Of a stretch of DNA of 64,000 bases, positions 39,979 through 51,551 are shown piece after piece; the first letter of the stretch is position 1; each line of letters begins with the position of its first letter. The position numbers and the translations under genes are program-made. The DNA is from Terriglobus roseus (GTDB lineage: Bacteria > Acidobacteriota > Terriglobia > Terriglobales > Acidobacteriaceae): assembly GCF_900105625.1 (NCBI RefSeq), contig NZ_FNSD01000001.1:3286001-3350000 (forward strand), given 5' to 3'. The notes beneath the pieces are model-generated. The model was not told the DNA's origin, made no database searches, and saw only the letters and a list, made by a program, of their open reading frames with translations.

Positions 39979-40713
39979 ATGAAGATTGCCCTCAAGATGA
40001 AGTTTGTGTCCGCTGTACTGCTGGCTTTTGCGCTGGCAACCACCACGCCGAAGGTTCGCGCCCAGGCTCAGCCTGCATCGGACCGTCAGGCCGCGTCGAC
40101 GTCGACTGCTTCCGGGCAAACGTCCGAGCCAGAGGCTAACGACAAGGATTCGAAGAAGGAAGCTGAGGGAGGCGAAGAGGCCTTCCGTAAGTCGCCTTCG
40201 GTGATCAAGCTCGGCGGCATGCTTGGCATGAATCCCGGGACCGCTTCGGCTGTCTTCGAGTGGTTTAACGCACTCGTACTGTTTGCTGCCGTGGGTTACG
40301 GTCTGGCGAAGATGCTGCCCAAGGCCTTCCGCGCGCGCACCGAGGGCATCCAGAAGAACATCGTGGAAGCTCGCGTTGCGACCGAAGAAGCGCGTGCGCG
40401 TCTGTCCGCTGTCGAGGCTCGCCTTGGCAAGCTGGATGGCGAAATCGCCGCTCTGCGCTCTGAGAATGATAAGGCCGCTGCGGAAGAAGAAGCTCACATC
40501 CACGCCACCATCGAAGAAGAGAAGCAGCGTATCCTCCAGGCGGCCGAGCAGGAAATCGCCGCGGCTTCCGCAGCCGCACAGCGTGATCTGCGTGCGTATG
40601 CCGCGGGGATCGCAGTGGATCGTGCAGCCGCACAGTTGAACATTACGCCTGAAGATGACCGCGTCCTGATCGCGAACTTCGCGGGCAAGCTCACGGAAGG
40701 GAGCCGTAACTAA
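39979..40713 (+). CDS. atpF: ATP synthase Fo subunit b with N-terminal signal-like extension
   Basis: 244 residues, longer than the usual 160. It starts with MKIALKMKFVSAVLLAFALATTTPKVRAQA, a Sec signal peptide, followed by an acidic, Ser-rich segment of about 60 residues (TSEPEANDKDSKKEAEGGEE). Only then come the membrane helix (AVFEWFNALVLFAAVGYGLA, about 95-115) and a coiled coil (about 120-235). The extra periplasmic domain is known in acidobacterial and some related b subunits, but its role is not. It pairs with b' in the stalk. It overlaps atpH by one base. Confidence 0.9.
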   Translation: MKIALKMKFVSAVLLAFALATTTPKVRAQAQPASDRQAASTSTASGQTSEPEANDKDSKKEAEGGEEAFRKSPSVIKLGGMLGMNPGTASAVFEWFNALVLFAAVGYGLAKMLPKAFRARTEGIQKNIVEARVATEEARARLSAVEARLGKLDGEIAALRSENDKAAAEEEAHIHATIEEEKQRILQAAEQEIAAASAAAQRDLRAYAAGIAVDRAAAQLNITPEDDRVLIANFAGKLTEGSRN

Positions 40714-41252
40714 TGGCCGCCTTTGAGCTTCGCTACGCACGCGCCTTCCAGCAGGTCACCGCTGCGCAAGGCATGAACCTTGACGCGGTACGCTCGCAGC
40801 TCGAGGATTTTGCTGCGACCTTCGATGCGAGCCACAATCTTCGCGAGTTTCTTCTGAATCCGGCATTGCCGCAGGCAGACAAGCTGAAGGTGCTGGATGC
40901 CGTTGCGGCACGCGTTGGCCTGGATAAGACAGTTCGCAACTTCATCGCGGTCCTGATGGACCACGGCCGCATGCACTTTCTGCGGGAGATTGCCGCGGAG
41001 TACAGCGCGCTCGCCGATGAGGCAAATAGCATCGCTGAAGTCGAGATCACCAGCGCCAAGCCGCTGCAGAGCGATGAGCGCAACCTGCTTGAGAGCAAGG
41101 CATCCGAACTGGCTGGCGGCAAAGTGCGCGTCACCTGGGCTGAGGATGCGGCGCTCCTGGGTGGCGCAGTGATTCGCCTTGGTTCGAGCGTCTACGACGG
41201 ATCGGTGCGAGGACAATTGCAGGGCTTGAAAGCGCACCTGGCCGGCGTATAA
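40713..41252 (+). CDS. atpH: ATP synthase F1 subunit delta
   Basis: 179 residues. Typical start FELRYARAFQQVTAAQ, then the helical bundle with FLLNPALPQADKLKVLDAV, NFIAVLMDHGRMHFLREIAAEYSALADE, and the C-terminal beta part VTWAEDAALLGGAVIRLGSSVYDGSVRGQLQGLK. Delta links the peripheral stalk to the top of the alpha-beta ring. The ATG overlaps the atpF stop by one base, which suggests translational coupling. Confidence 0.95.
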   Translation: MAAFELRYARAFQQVTAAQGMNLDAVRSQLEDFAATFDASHNLREFLLNPALPQADKLKVLDAVAARVGLDKTVRNFIAVLMDHGRMHFLREIAAEYSALADEANSIAEVEITSAKPLQSDERNLLESKASELAGGKVRVTWAEDAALLGGAVIRLGSSVYDGSVRGQLQGLKAHLAGV

Positions 41253-41279
41253 CGCGCAGCCCGGATAAGTTTGCAGTAA

Positions 41280-42881
<1,602 letters not shown>

Positions 42882-42887
42882 GGTTCC

Positions 42888-44012
42888 ATGGCAAACGTAC
42901 TGGATCTCAAGCGGCGCATTCGCTCCGTTAAAAATACGCGGCAGATCACGAAGGCCATGAAGATGGTGTCGGCGGCGAAGCTGCGTCGTGCGCAGGAGCG
43001 CGCGATGCAGGCTCGGCCGTACGCCCAGATGCTGGCCAATGTTCTGCAGTCCCTCGTTCGCCGCGCCGACCTTTACGGCGAGGACGGCGCCGATGTGATG
43101 CATCCGCTGCTCGTCGAGCGTGAAGAGAAGAACGTACTCGTTCTTGTCATCGCTGGCGACAAGGGCTTCGCGGGCGCGTTCAACTCCAATATTGGCAAGG
43201 CTGCGCAGAAGTTCATCGACTACCGCCGCGCACCGAAGACGCCGACCGAAGACAGCCCTATGCCGGGCGAACAGAATATCGACGTCGAAACGGTTGGCCG
43301 AAAGTCGCGTGACATGTTCAAGCGTCGTTACCCCGACGCTACCTGGAAGCATGTGGATGAGGAGTACGACAACGGCCTGTCGCACCACGTGGAAGATATC
43401 CGCGAGCGCAAGCAGCCCATCGAGTTGACGCATGACCTGTCCGCTCTGCTCGGCAAGCTCAGCTTCGTCGATGTCGATAAGGCTGCACACTCGATCATCG
43501 ATCGCTACGAACGCGGCGAGATCGATTCGGTCTATATCGTCTACAACGAGTTCAAGAGCGTCATCGCGCAGCGTGTCGTGGTCGAAAAGCTGCTGCCGAT
43601 CCGCAAGCTTGGATCGCCGGAGATCACGGTTTCGGAAGAGATGACGGAAGAGCAGAAGGAAGCGGCGGCCCATGCCGCAGCGACCGCCGGTGTTTCCATC
43701 AATACTCCGGAAGAGTCCGAGATGGAGCAGGAAGCAAAGAAGTTCGGTACGGCTGATGTGGACTACCTGTACGACCAGGATCCGAGCCGCCTCTTCCGCC
43801 ACCTGCTGCCGCGCTATGTCACCACGCAGATCTATCACGCGCTGCTGGAGTCGGTTGCATCGGAGCACGCCAGCCGTATGACCGCCATGGACGCTGCAAG
43901 CAGCAACGCCAGCGACATGATCGACAAGCTGACGCTGACCATGAACCGCGTGCGCCAGGCAGCCATCACCACGGAAATTATCGAGATCGTTTCAGGAGCC
44001 GCGGCGCTTTAA
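42888..44012 (+). CDS. atpG: ATP synthase F1 subunit gamma, enlarged
   Basis: 374 residues, compared with about 285-300 for most bacteria. The two ends that form the rotor coiled coil are normal: LDLKRRIRSVKNTRQITKAMKMVSAAKLRRAQ at the start and TALMAMDAASSNA-like (TAMDAASSNASDMIDKLTL) with IITEI-like (AAITTEIIEIVSGAAAL) at the end. The additions lie in the globular part. One is around residues 110-180 (PTEDSPMPGEQNIDVE and DEEYDNGLSHHVEDIRER). Another is an acidic stretch of about 45 residues (EEMTEEQKEAAAHAAAT, then TPEESEMEQEAKKFG), around 245-290. The usual RGLCGG is KGFAGA here. The insertions may change regulation of rotation; that is inference. Confidence 0.93.
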   Translation: MANVLDLKRRIRSVKNTRQITKAMKMVSAAKLRRAQERAMQARPYAQMLANVLQSLVRRADLYGEDGADVMHPLLVEREEKNVLVLVIAGDKGFAGAFNSNIGKAAQKFIDYRRAPKTPTEDSPMPGEQNIDVETVGRKSRDMFKRRYPDATWKHVDEEYDNGLSHHVEDIRERKQPIELTHDLSALLGKLSFVDVDKAAHSIIDRYERGEIDSVYIVYNEFKSVIAQRVVVEKLLPIRKLGSPEITVSEEMTEEQKEAAAHAAATAGVSINTPEESEMEQEAKKFGTADVDYLYDQDPSRLFRHLLPRYVTTQIYHALLESVASEHASRMTAMDAASSNASDMIDKLTLTMNRVRQAAITTEIIEIVSGAAAL

Positions 44013-45479
<1,467 letters not shown>

Positions 45480-45491
45480 AGCCGTTCTTCA

Positions 45492-45574
45492 CGTTCCTCT
45501 CGTTGTGCGTTGCTCCTGAACAAGGGAGTCGGCAATGGGAGGAACGCGAGCAACGAGGTAACGAGAACAACGAG
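45492..45574 (+). promoter_or_regulatory. Stable nested hairpin in the atpD-atpC spacer
   Basis: Two helices can form together: CTCGTTGT (45499-45506) with ACAACGAG (45567-45574), and CGTTGCTC (45508-45515) with GAGCAACG (45548-45555). CGTTCCTC (45492-45499) with GAGGAACG (45539-45546) is an alternative pairing. The outer helix ends 5 bases before the atpC ATG, so it covers the ribosome-binding region. It could limit epsilon translation until ribosomes or processing open it. Pairing is seen; function inferred. Confidence 0.55.
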
Positions 45575-45579
45575 ACACC

Positions 45580-46008
45580 ATGGCAGACGAAACAAGCACA
45601 CACGGCCAGCTCGCAGTCCGCATCGTCACGCCGGACCGCGTCCTGGTGGATACCACGGCTGACGCGATTGAACTGCCGGCGATCTCCGGTTACATGGAGG
45701 CGCTGTACGGCGCCGCACCTCTGCTGGCCGAACTGGGCGCAGGTGAGGTCAAGCTGCACGGCGGCAAGTCTGGCGATGCGAAGTTCTTCGTCGCATGGGG
45801 CTTTGTTGAAGTCCTGCCGGAGCGCGTGACCGTCCTCGCTGAGACAGCGCTGAAGCCCACCGAGATTGATCCGTCGCAGGCGCAGCATGAGCTGGAAGCG
45901 GCCAACAAGGACTGGAACGAAGCCGGCGACGACGCAGAGAAGTACGACTACGCCCGCGCTGAAATCCGCGTGGCCGAAGAGAAGATCCAGGCTTCAAAGG
46001 ATCGATAA
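45580..46008 (+). CDS. atpC: ATP synthase F1 subunit epsilon
   Basis: 142 residues. N-terminal beta-sandwich: LAVRIVTPDRVLVDTTADAIELPAISGYMEALYGAAPLLAELGAGEVKL (continuous family pattern), FFVAWGFVEVLPERVTVLAETA; C-terminal helices with DPSQAQHELEAANKDW. The usual epsilon inhibits ATP hydrolysis with its C-terminal helices. It is the last gene of the atp operon, followed by a strong terminator. Confidence 0.93.
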   Translation: MADETSTHGQLAVRIVTPDRVLVDTTADAIELPAISGYMEALYGAAPLLAELGAGEVKLHGGKSGDAKFFVAWGFVEVLPERVTVLAETALKPTEIDPSQAQHELEAANKDWNEAGDDAEKYDYARAEIRVAEEKIQASKDR

Positions 46009-46024
46009 CGGGAATCATCAGTAC

Positions 46025-46055
46025 AAAAGGGGTGCCCATGATGGGCACCCCTTTT
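46025..46055. terminator. Perfect bidirectional terminator after atpC
   Basis: AAAAGGGGTGCCCAT and its exact reverse complement are separated by a single base (46025-46055). The A/T ends make it work in both directions, ending the atp operon on one strand and the TonB-receptor gene on the other. Confidence 0.93.
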
Positions 46056-46132
46056 GCTGCTCGTTATAGCTTGGATGCAAATGCTCTCCTACCCTTTTGG
46101 GGTGTGAGCGCATTTGTCTTGCTGGTTGCCTG

Positions 46133-49100
46133 TTAGAAGGTGACCTTGAGACCACCCTGCATCACGCGGGGTCGGATCGGGCCAGTTGCGGTGATGCGGC
46201 CATAGTTGCCGCTCGAAGGATTGTTATCGGGAACGGCATAGTTGGTGTGATTGAAGACGTTGAACAGCTCCCAACGGAATTGCACATGGAAGCGGTCAGC
46301 GGCTGTCCAATTCTTCATCACTGCTGCGTCGCTGTAGTTAATGCCAGGGCCCTGCAGGATATTGCGACCGGAGTTACCGAAGGTTCCCACGGCGTTGGGA
46401 TTGAATGCGGCTGTCGTGAAGTAGTTGTTCAGCCACTGCTGCTTGCTGCCCTGATGTGTTTGCAGGACGACGCTGTTGAAGCGGTCGGCGCGATCGCCGT
46501 AGATAAGCGCGCCGGAGTTGTTATTGCCATTGCCGCCGGCAATGCTGAAGGGACGGCCTGACTGCAGGGTGTAGATGGCACTGATCTCCCACTCGCCTAA
46601 CGTACCGCGGACAAGGGCATTGCGATGCCGAAGTGCGGGGGTGGTGTACACGGCGTTCGTGACGGATACCAGCGGGAAGTTCAGGTCAGAGTTGCCACGG
46701 TTAAATCGCAGATCGTACGGGTTCGCAATGCCGTTGCCGGTGAAGGAAGCATTGCCGCTGGCGGAGATGTCGATGTTCTTCGACCAGGTAAAGCTGGACT
46801 GCACCTGGAAGCCATGGGAGAAGCGCTTCTCGAACTGCGCCTGCAGGGAGTTGTAGCTGGCAGTGCCGTTGCTGTTGATCGTCAGGATCTGGCCGAAGTT
46901 CGTCAGGGCGCGTGTGCCCCGAACCGCAGTGGCAATCTGTCCAGGGTTGGCATCGATGATCAATGTCTGGTGGTAGCTCTGGCTGCCTACATAGGCCAGG
47001 TGGAAGACGATGTCGTTGCTGAGTTGCTGTTCCAGGGAGACATTCCAGCTCTGCGTCATGCCGAGTTTAAAGCCCGGCCGGAAGGCTGCGGGAACAGTAG
47101 TCTGCGCGGGAAAGGTGGAGTTTGCTGCGGGTGCGATGCCGGAATATGCAAACGGCGGAAACGGACTGACTCCGCCTGTTGAGGCAAAACCTGCCCAGGG
47201 ATTTGAGAAGTTGATCGGACTGCTGGCGCTACCATTGAGCGTGTACGTGGGGCTGAACGGGGTCACGTCTGCCACATGGTTGTAAGCCGAGTAGGGCAGC
47301 GGCGCCGTGAACATGCCGAAACCTGCGCGGAACGCCGTCCTGGAAGACGCCTGGTACGCGATGGCCACGCGCGGTTCAAAGTAGCCGTAGCTGTTCGTCG
47401 CAAGACTGTTCGGGACGCCACTATCGCCGGGAAATACCAGGCCAATGGGTGCATTGGGAAATGTCGTGCTCTTCTGACCGGGGTTCCAAACCGCACCCCG
47501 ACCGTCCTTGGAAGCCGGAGCAAGATTCGGATCCCAACGCAGACCGGCTGTCACCGTGACATTGGGCCGGAGCTTGAACTGATCCTGCGCATAGACGCCC
47601 AGCAGGTTGCCGCTGACGTCTGCAATCTCGCCCGCACCCTGCGTGTAGGTGCTTACGTCGCCCAACAGGAAGTCGGCCAGTCCAAAGCCAGTGTAGGAGC
47701 CGTTGAAGCTGACAATGGGAGCAGCAGGGTAGAACGTCTCCTCACGTGCGCGCTGGTGCCATAGGTCCGCACCGAAGGAGACCGTGTGATTTCCCAGGAT
47801 CTTGGTCACAGAATCCGAGAAGCCCCACGAACGGCGCATCTCACCGGTGTATTCCGAGTAGGGCGTGCTGAAACCAGCATTCGCATTCAGTCCCTCGGAG
47901 TAGCAGGCTCCGGTGGGATCGACGACATTGATGTACTTCGACAGGCAGAAGGCATTTCCATTGCTGTCAAGCTGCGTGCCGGCGTTGTAGACATGCTGCT
48001 GGTTCCAGAAAATCGACAGCGCATTCACAAGGGAGGAGCTGATCGTCCAGGTGTGGTTCAGTACTTCATTGAAGTACTTGCCCTGCTTGCCCGGCGTGAT
48101 TGCCAGGATGTTACCAGGCAGCGCGGCCTCTCCGCGGTTGTAGTACAGGATGAAGCTGCGCAGTGTCAGGCGGTTCTTGTCATTGGGCGTGAAGTCAATG
48201 CGGCCGGTGCCTTCGTCATACTTCTCGACTGACTTCGGAATCGTGTAATACACAAGGCCGCTGGCAGGGTCCTGGCCCAACGGCAGGGCAGTGCGCGCAA
48301 TGCGGACCGCAGCCGCGTTGAAGAGTGCTGGATTCACCCGGTTATTCACGAATGGACCGCCGAGAGCCTTGGGATATGCAGAGAAATCACCACTGAGCAT
48401 CGCTGCAGTCGGGGTGCTTGTGCTGTTCGCGGTGGAGGTGGTGGACTGACGCGTGCCCTGATAGTTGCCGAAGAAGAAGAGGCGATCCTTCTTCACGGGG
48501 CCACCGAGGAATCCGCCAAACTGATTACGCTTCAGGGGATCGACCGCATGCGAAAAGTAGTCTGCGGAGTTCAGTGCGCTGTTGCGAAGGAACTCGAAAG
48601 CGCCGCCGTGGAATGCATTGCTACCGCTCTTCGTCTGAATGGAGACCACCGCACCGGGGGAGAAGCCATAATGTGCGTCGAAGTTATTGGAGATGACACG
48701 GAACTCGCCTGTCGCGTCTGCATTCGGTGACGGTGCAGCCAGTGCCATGTACGTGTCCATGTTGGGCACACCATCCAGCAGGTACAGCGTGCTGCCCTGG
48801 CGACCGCCGCCGGCGCTGGCGCCGCTCTCGTTCGGGAAGGTGGTTTCGCCCTGCAGGGTGCCAGCGCCAGTGTTAATCACGTTGATGGTGCCGGGCGATA
48901 GGAGAACCAGGCTGGAGGGATCGCGTCCGTTCAGCGGGAGTTCGCGAATCGCCTGCTCGCCCACGGTGTTGCTCACTTCGGCATTGGTCGTGTTGAGGAG
49001 TGCGGCGCCTGCTGTTACGTTCACCGTCTCATTCGAGCTGCCGATCTGCAGCGTGATGTTCAGTGTGGCCTGCTGGCTTACGGTCAGCAGAATGCCGGTC

Positions 49101-49384
49101 TGCTGGAATTTCTGGAAGCCCTCAACCTGCGCGCTTACGGTGTAGCGACCGGGAGGCACACTGGGGAAACTGTAGGTGCCGGAGCCGCTGGTGACAGCAT
49201 TCAGCGACAGGTTGGTATCGAGGTTGGTGGCGACGACGTGCGCGTTTGGAACGCCGGCGCCGCTTGGATCGGCAATCGTGCCGTTCAGGACGGCGCTGCC
49301 TCCCTGCGCGTACAGGCTCAGCGCAAACAGTGGAACGAGCAACATGCAAACGAGTAGTCGCAGGAGTCCGGGGGATTTCGTCAT
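46133..49384 (-). CDS. Oar-like TonB-dependent outer-membrane protein
   Basis: About 1083 residues. Signal peptide about 1-27 (ending LSLYAQ). Then a carboxypeptidase-regulatory-like domain: AVLNGTIADPSGAGVPNAHV, then SGSGTYSFPSVPPGRYTVSAQVEGF (about 30-110). A plug-like region with NTNAEVSNTVGEQAIRELPLNGRDPSSLVLLSPG (about 135-170), and a long beta-barrel ending with a C-terminal aromatic/Phe (VMQGGLKVTF). Such proteins are expanded in Acidobacteriota and probably import oligosaccharides or serve as adhesion or protein-secretion partners. I chose the ATG at 49384, with GAGG 7 bases before; the frame is open to 49441. No TonB/ExbB genes nearby. Confidence 0.92.
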   Translation of the reverse strand: MTKSPGLLRLLVCMLLVPLFALSLYAQGGSAVLNGTIADPSGAGVPNAHVVATNLDTNLSLNAVTSGSGTYSFPSVPPGRYTVSAQVEGFQKFQQTGILLTVSQQATLNITLQIGSSNETVNVTAGAALLNTTNAEVSNTVGEQAIRELPLNGRDPSSLVLLSPGTINVINTGAGTLQGETTFPNESGASAGGGRQGSTLYLLDGVPNMDTYMALAAPSPNADATGEFRVISNNFDAHYGFSPGAVVSIQTKSGSNAFHGGAFEFLRNSALNSADYFSHAVDPLKRNQFGGFLGGPVKKDRLFFFGNYQGTRQSTTSTANSTSTPTAAMLSGDFSAYPKALGGPFVNNRVNPALFNAAAVRIARTALPLGQDPASGLVYYTIPKSVEKYDEGTGRIDFTPNDKNRLTLRSFILYYNRGEAALPGNILAITPGKQGKYFNEVLNHTWTISSSLVNALSIFWNQQHVYNAGTQLDSNGNAFCLSKYINVVDPTGACYSEGLNANAGFSTPYSEYTGEMRRSWGFSDSVTKILGNHTVSFGADLWHQRAREETFYPAAPIVSFNGSYTGFGLADFLLGDVSTYTQGAGEIADVSGNLLGVYAQDQFKLRPNVTVTAGLRWDPNLAPASKDGRGAVWNPGQKSTTFPNAPIGLVFPGDSGVPNSLATNSYGYFEPRVAIAYQASSRTAFRAGFGMFTAPLPYSAYNHVADVTPFSPTYTLNGSASSPINFSNPWAGFASTGGVSPFPPFAYSGIAPAANSTFPAQTTVPAAFRPGFKLGMTQSWNVSLEQQLSNDIVFHLAYVGSQSYHQTLIIDANPGQIATAVRGTRALTNFGQILTINSNGTASYNSLQAQFEKRFSHGFQVQSSFTWSKNIDISASGNASFTGNGIANPYDLRFNRGNSDLNFPLVSVTNAVYTTPALRHRNALVRGTLGEWEISAIYTLQSGRPFSIAGGNGNNNSGALIYGDRADRFNSVVLQTHQGSKQQWLNNYFTTAAFNPNAVGTFGNSGRNILQGPGINYSDAAVMKNWTAADRFHVQFRWELFNVFNHTNYAVPDNNPSSGNYGRITATGPIRPRVMQGGLKVTF

Positions 49385-49616
49385 GGGGCCTCGTGAATGG
49401 TCGGTGCCGGTTCGGTCTTGCTGCGCGCGCTCTCGGCACACGTCAGACCGTTCATGGTGAGCAGGCGCTTCTCGCTGGTAACTTCCTGAGCGCGTGCAAG
49501 TAATGTGCCGGAAAGCCTAACGAGGCATGACGTTCACTGTCGAGCGACGTCTCCCGCCACGGACGTCCTCGCCCCAACTCTGCAACGGCCCGGGCACTGC
49601 TGTACATTACGGCGGT

Positions 49617-50567
49617 ATGGGTACGCTTTCACGACGCCACTTTCTTTCACTCGCTGCTGCCGCAGGTGCGGCCACGGCCGTGCCTCCTGCATCCTTGCTC
49701 GCGCAGCGTTCTTCGCAGGACTTCACCTTTCTGCACATTACCGACACGCATCTGCAGCCAGAGCTGCATGGCGTGGAAGGCTGCGCTATGGCCTTCAAGA
49801 AAGCGCGGACACTCCACGCAGACTTCGCGATTCAGGGTGGCGACCACATCTTCGACGCCCTCGCCGTCCCCGCCTCTCGCTCCACCGAGCTGTATCGCCT
49901 GTACGCAGAGACGGAGCAGCAGTTGAGCCTGAAGACCTATCACGCCATCGGCAACCATGATGTCGTGGGTCTTAACCCAAAGAGCGGCATGAGCCCAAAA
50001 GACGCGGGCTATGGCAAGGGATATTTTCAGGATCACATTGGCCCGCTCTATCAAAGCTTCGACCACAAGGGCGTGCACATCCTTGTGCTGGACTCCATCG
50101 GCATCACCCCGGACCGCAACTATTACGGCTTCATCGACGATGCGCAGATGGCCTGGTTGAAAGCCGACCTGGCAAAGCAATCGGCTTCCACGCCGATCAT
50201 CATCACCACGCACATGCCTTTGGTCACATCCTTCGTGCAATACCTCGAGATGTCCTCACCGTTGGCTCCCCGCAACAGCCTGCAGGTATCTAACGCGCAC
50301 CAGATCTTCCCTCTCCTGGAGGGTAGGAATGTTATCGGCGTGCTGCAGGGCCACACCCACGTGAACGAGCGCGTGGAGTGGAAGGGTGTGCAGTACCTGA
50401 CCAGCGGGGCGGTCTGTGGCAACTGGTGGGAAGGGCAGCGACTGGGAATCCCAGAGGGCTTCACCGTCTGCACCGTGCGCAACGGGAAGCTGACGACACG
50501 GTATGAGACCTACGGCTTTCACGCAGAGCATCAGGGTGCGGAGCACGGCACCAAGCCCTCCGCGTAA
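49617..50567 (+). CDS. Tat-exported metallophosphoesterase (CpdA/Icc-like)
   Basis: 316 residues. MGTLSRRHFLSLAAAAGAATAVPPASLLA is a Tat signal (SRRHFL). Metal-binding blocks: LHITDTHLQP, QGGDHIFDAL, AIGNHDVVGL, TTHMPL and LQGHTHVNER, all intact. CpdA-type enzymes cleave cyclic AMP or other phosphodiesters, but an exported enzyme would have external substrates. I chose the ATG at 49617 because of the signal; the frame is open to 49527. It is divergent from the receptor gene, with a 232-base gap that holds nothing recognisable. Confidence 0.9.
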   Translation: MGTLSRRHFLSLAAAAGAATAVPPASLLAQRSSQDFTFLHITDTHLQPELHGVEGCAMAFKKARTLHADFAIQGGDHIFDALAVPASRSTELYRLYAETEQQLSLKTYHAIGNHDVVGLNPKSGMSPKDAGYGKGYFQDHIGPLYQSFDHKGVHILVLDSIGITPDRNYYGFIDDAQMAWLKADLAKQSASTPIIITTHMPLVTSFVQYLEMSSPLAPRNSLQVSNAHQIFPLLEGRNVIGVLQGHTHVNERVEWKGVQYLTSGAVCGNWWEGQRLGIPEGFTVCTVRNGKLTTRYETYGFHAEHQGAEHGTKPSA

Positions 50568-50572
50568 ACACC

Positions 50573-50615
50573 AACTGGCATGGGTCGCGGCAGATCTCCG
50601 CGCCCCATGCCAGTT
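50573..50615. terminator. Strong hairpin between convergent genes
   Basis: AACTGGCATGGG (50573-50584) plus CGCGG (50586-50590) pairs with CCGCG (50598-50602) plus CCCATGCCAGTT (50604-50615). One mismatch in 18, 7-base loop. It starts 6 bases after the phosphoesterase stop, and also lies 110 bases downstream of the gene at 50725. Confidence 0.7.
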
Positions 50616-50724
50616 CCATCTCAACCAGTGCCAATCGATCGATGGCCCTCTACGTGCGGCCCGCCTTCGAAGCTCTAAAACTGTGGCTTCAGCAGATGCA
50701 TAACGGCGGTAGGTCGACCCGAAG

Positions 50725-51354
50725 TCAGGCGACTTCGGCCTTTGCTTCCTGGTAGTGCTCAATATGTTCGTAGATCTCGTTCGGGAACTTGAGGTTTCGA
50801 TACAGATTGCCGCTGTCAGGATCAGCCGCATCGATGAACTGGAACTCCTGCTCGGCCTGCCACTGAATGAGTCGTTCGCGCTTGGGCGGTGTGTAGTCAC
50901 GACCCTCCACCTGTTGCAGCATGGCCCGAGCCTGCGCCTCGGTGAAGTCCGGATCCTTCGTTAACCACGCGAGCACTTCGTCATGCGGCAGAAAGTGTCG
51001 AGCCACCATGGCGAAGACCAGACGACCGTAGTGACCCACATCGTTGCCTTCGACAAGCGCGTCCAGCAGCGTCGCCATCATGGGATCCTTGCGCAATTCG
51101 TGCTCGCCACCCTCATCCGCGGAGCCGCGCTCCAGCGGAGCCTCAGCAAGCGCGTCGCTGTTGCGAGCGGTGCTGGGCGATGGTGGCTGCTTCAGGTCCA
51201 TCTCCGCAACGGAGTGCTGTGCCGTGTGCTGTGAAGCACGTAATTTTGCAAGCTCGGCCTCTGCCCGCTCCGCACGTTCGGTTGCGGCGCGCAGTGCCTG
51301 CTGGCTCTCGTCCTGAATCACCGGTTCTTCGAATTCGATTGTGCGTTCCTGCAT
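50725..51354 (-). CDS. Uncharacterised protein with N-terminal coiled coil
   Basis: 209 residues with no signal peptide or membrane segment. Residues about 15-45 (ESQQALRAATERAERAEAELAKLRAS) form a coiled coil. A low-complexity linker follows. The C-terminal domain (about 92-205) is compact, with LLDALVEGNDVGHYGRLVFAMVARHFLPHDEVLAWLTKDPDF, then aromatic-rich RERLIQWQAEQEFQFID. I know no family for it; it looks like a conserved protein of the lineage. It is divergent from the E1 gene, and 197 bases between them hold nothing recognisable. Confidence 0.72.
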   Translation of the reverse strand: MQERTIEFEEPVIQDESQQALRAATERAERAEAELAKLRASQHTAQHSVAEMDLKQPPSPSTARNSDALAEAPLERGSADEGGEHELRKDPMMATLLDALVEGNDVGHYGRLVFAMVARHFLPHDEVLAWLTKDPDFTEAQARAMLQQVEGRDYTPPKRERLIQWQAEQEFQFIDAADPDSGNLYRNLKFPNEIYEHIEHYQEAKAEVA

Positions 51355-51551
51355 GGCAGTCTCCCGTATTCGCTTTCTGTTCGCTCAAGTTGAGACGCGG
51401 GGGGTGGGCAAGATGTTGTCTTGCTATGCGGGAAGCGCCTCATCTGTACCGCCCCGGGATGGCCGAATAACGAACGTCGATACCGTAAATCGAACACGGA
51501 ACGCTCCCCATGCGATAACGCGAAGGTCTATCCTTATTGACACGAGGAAGC

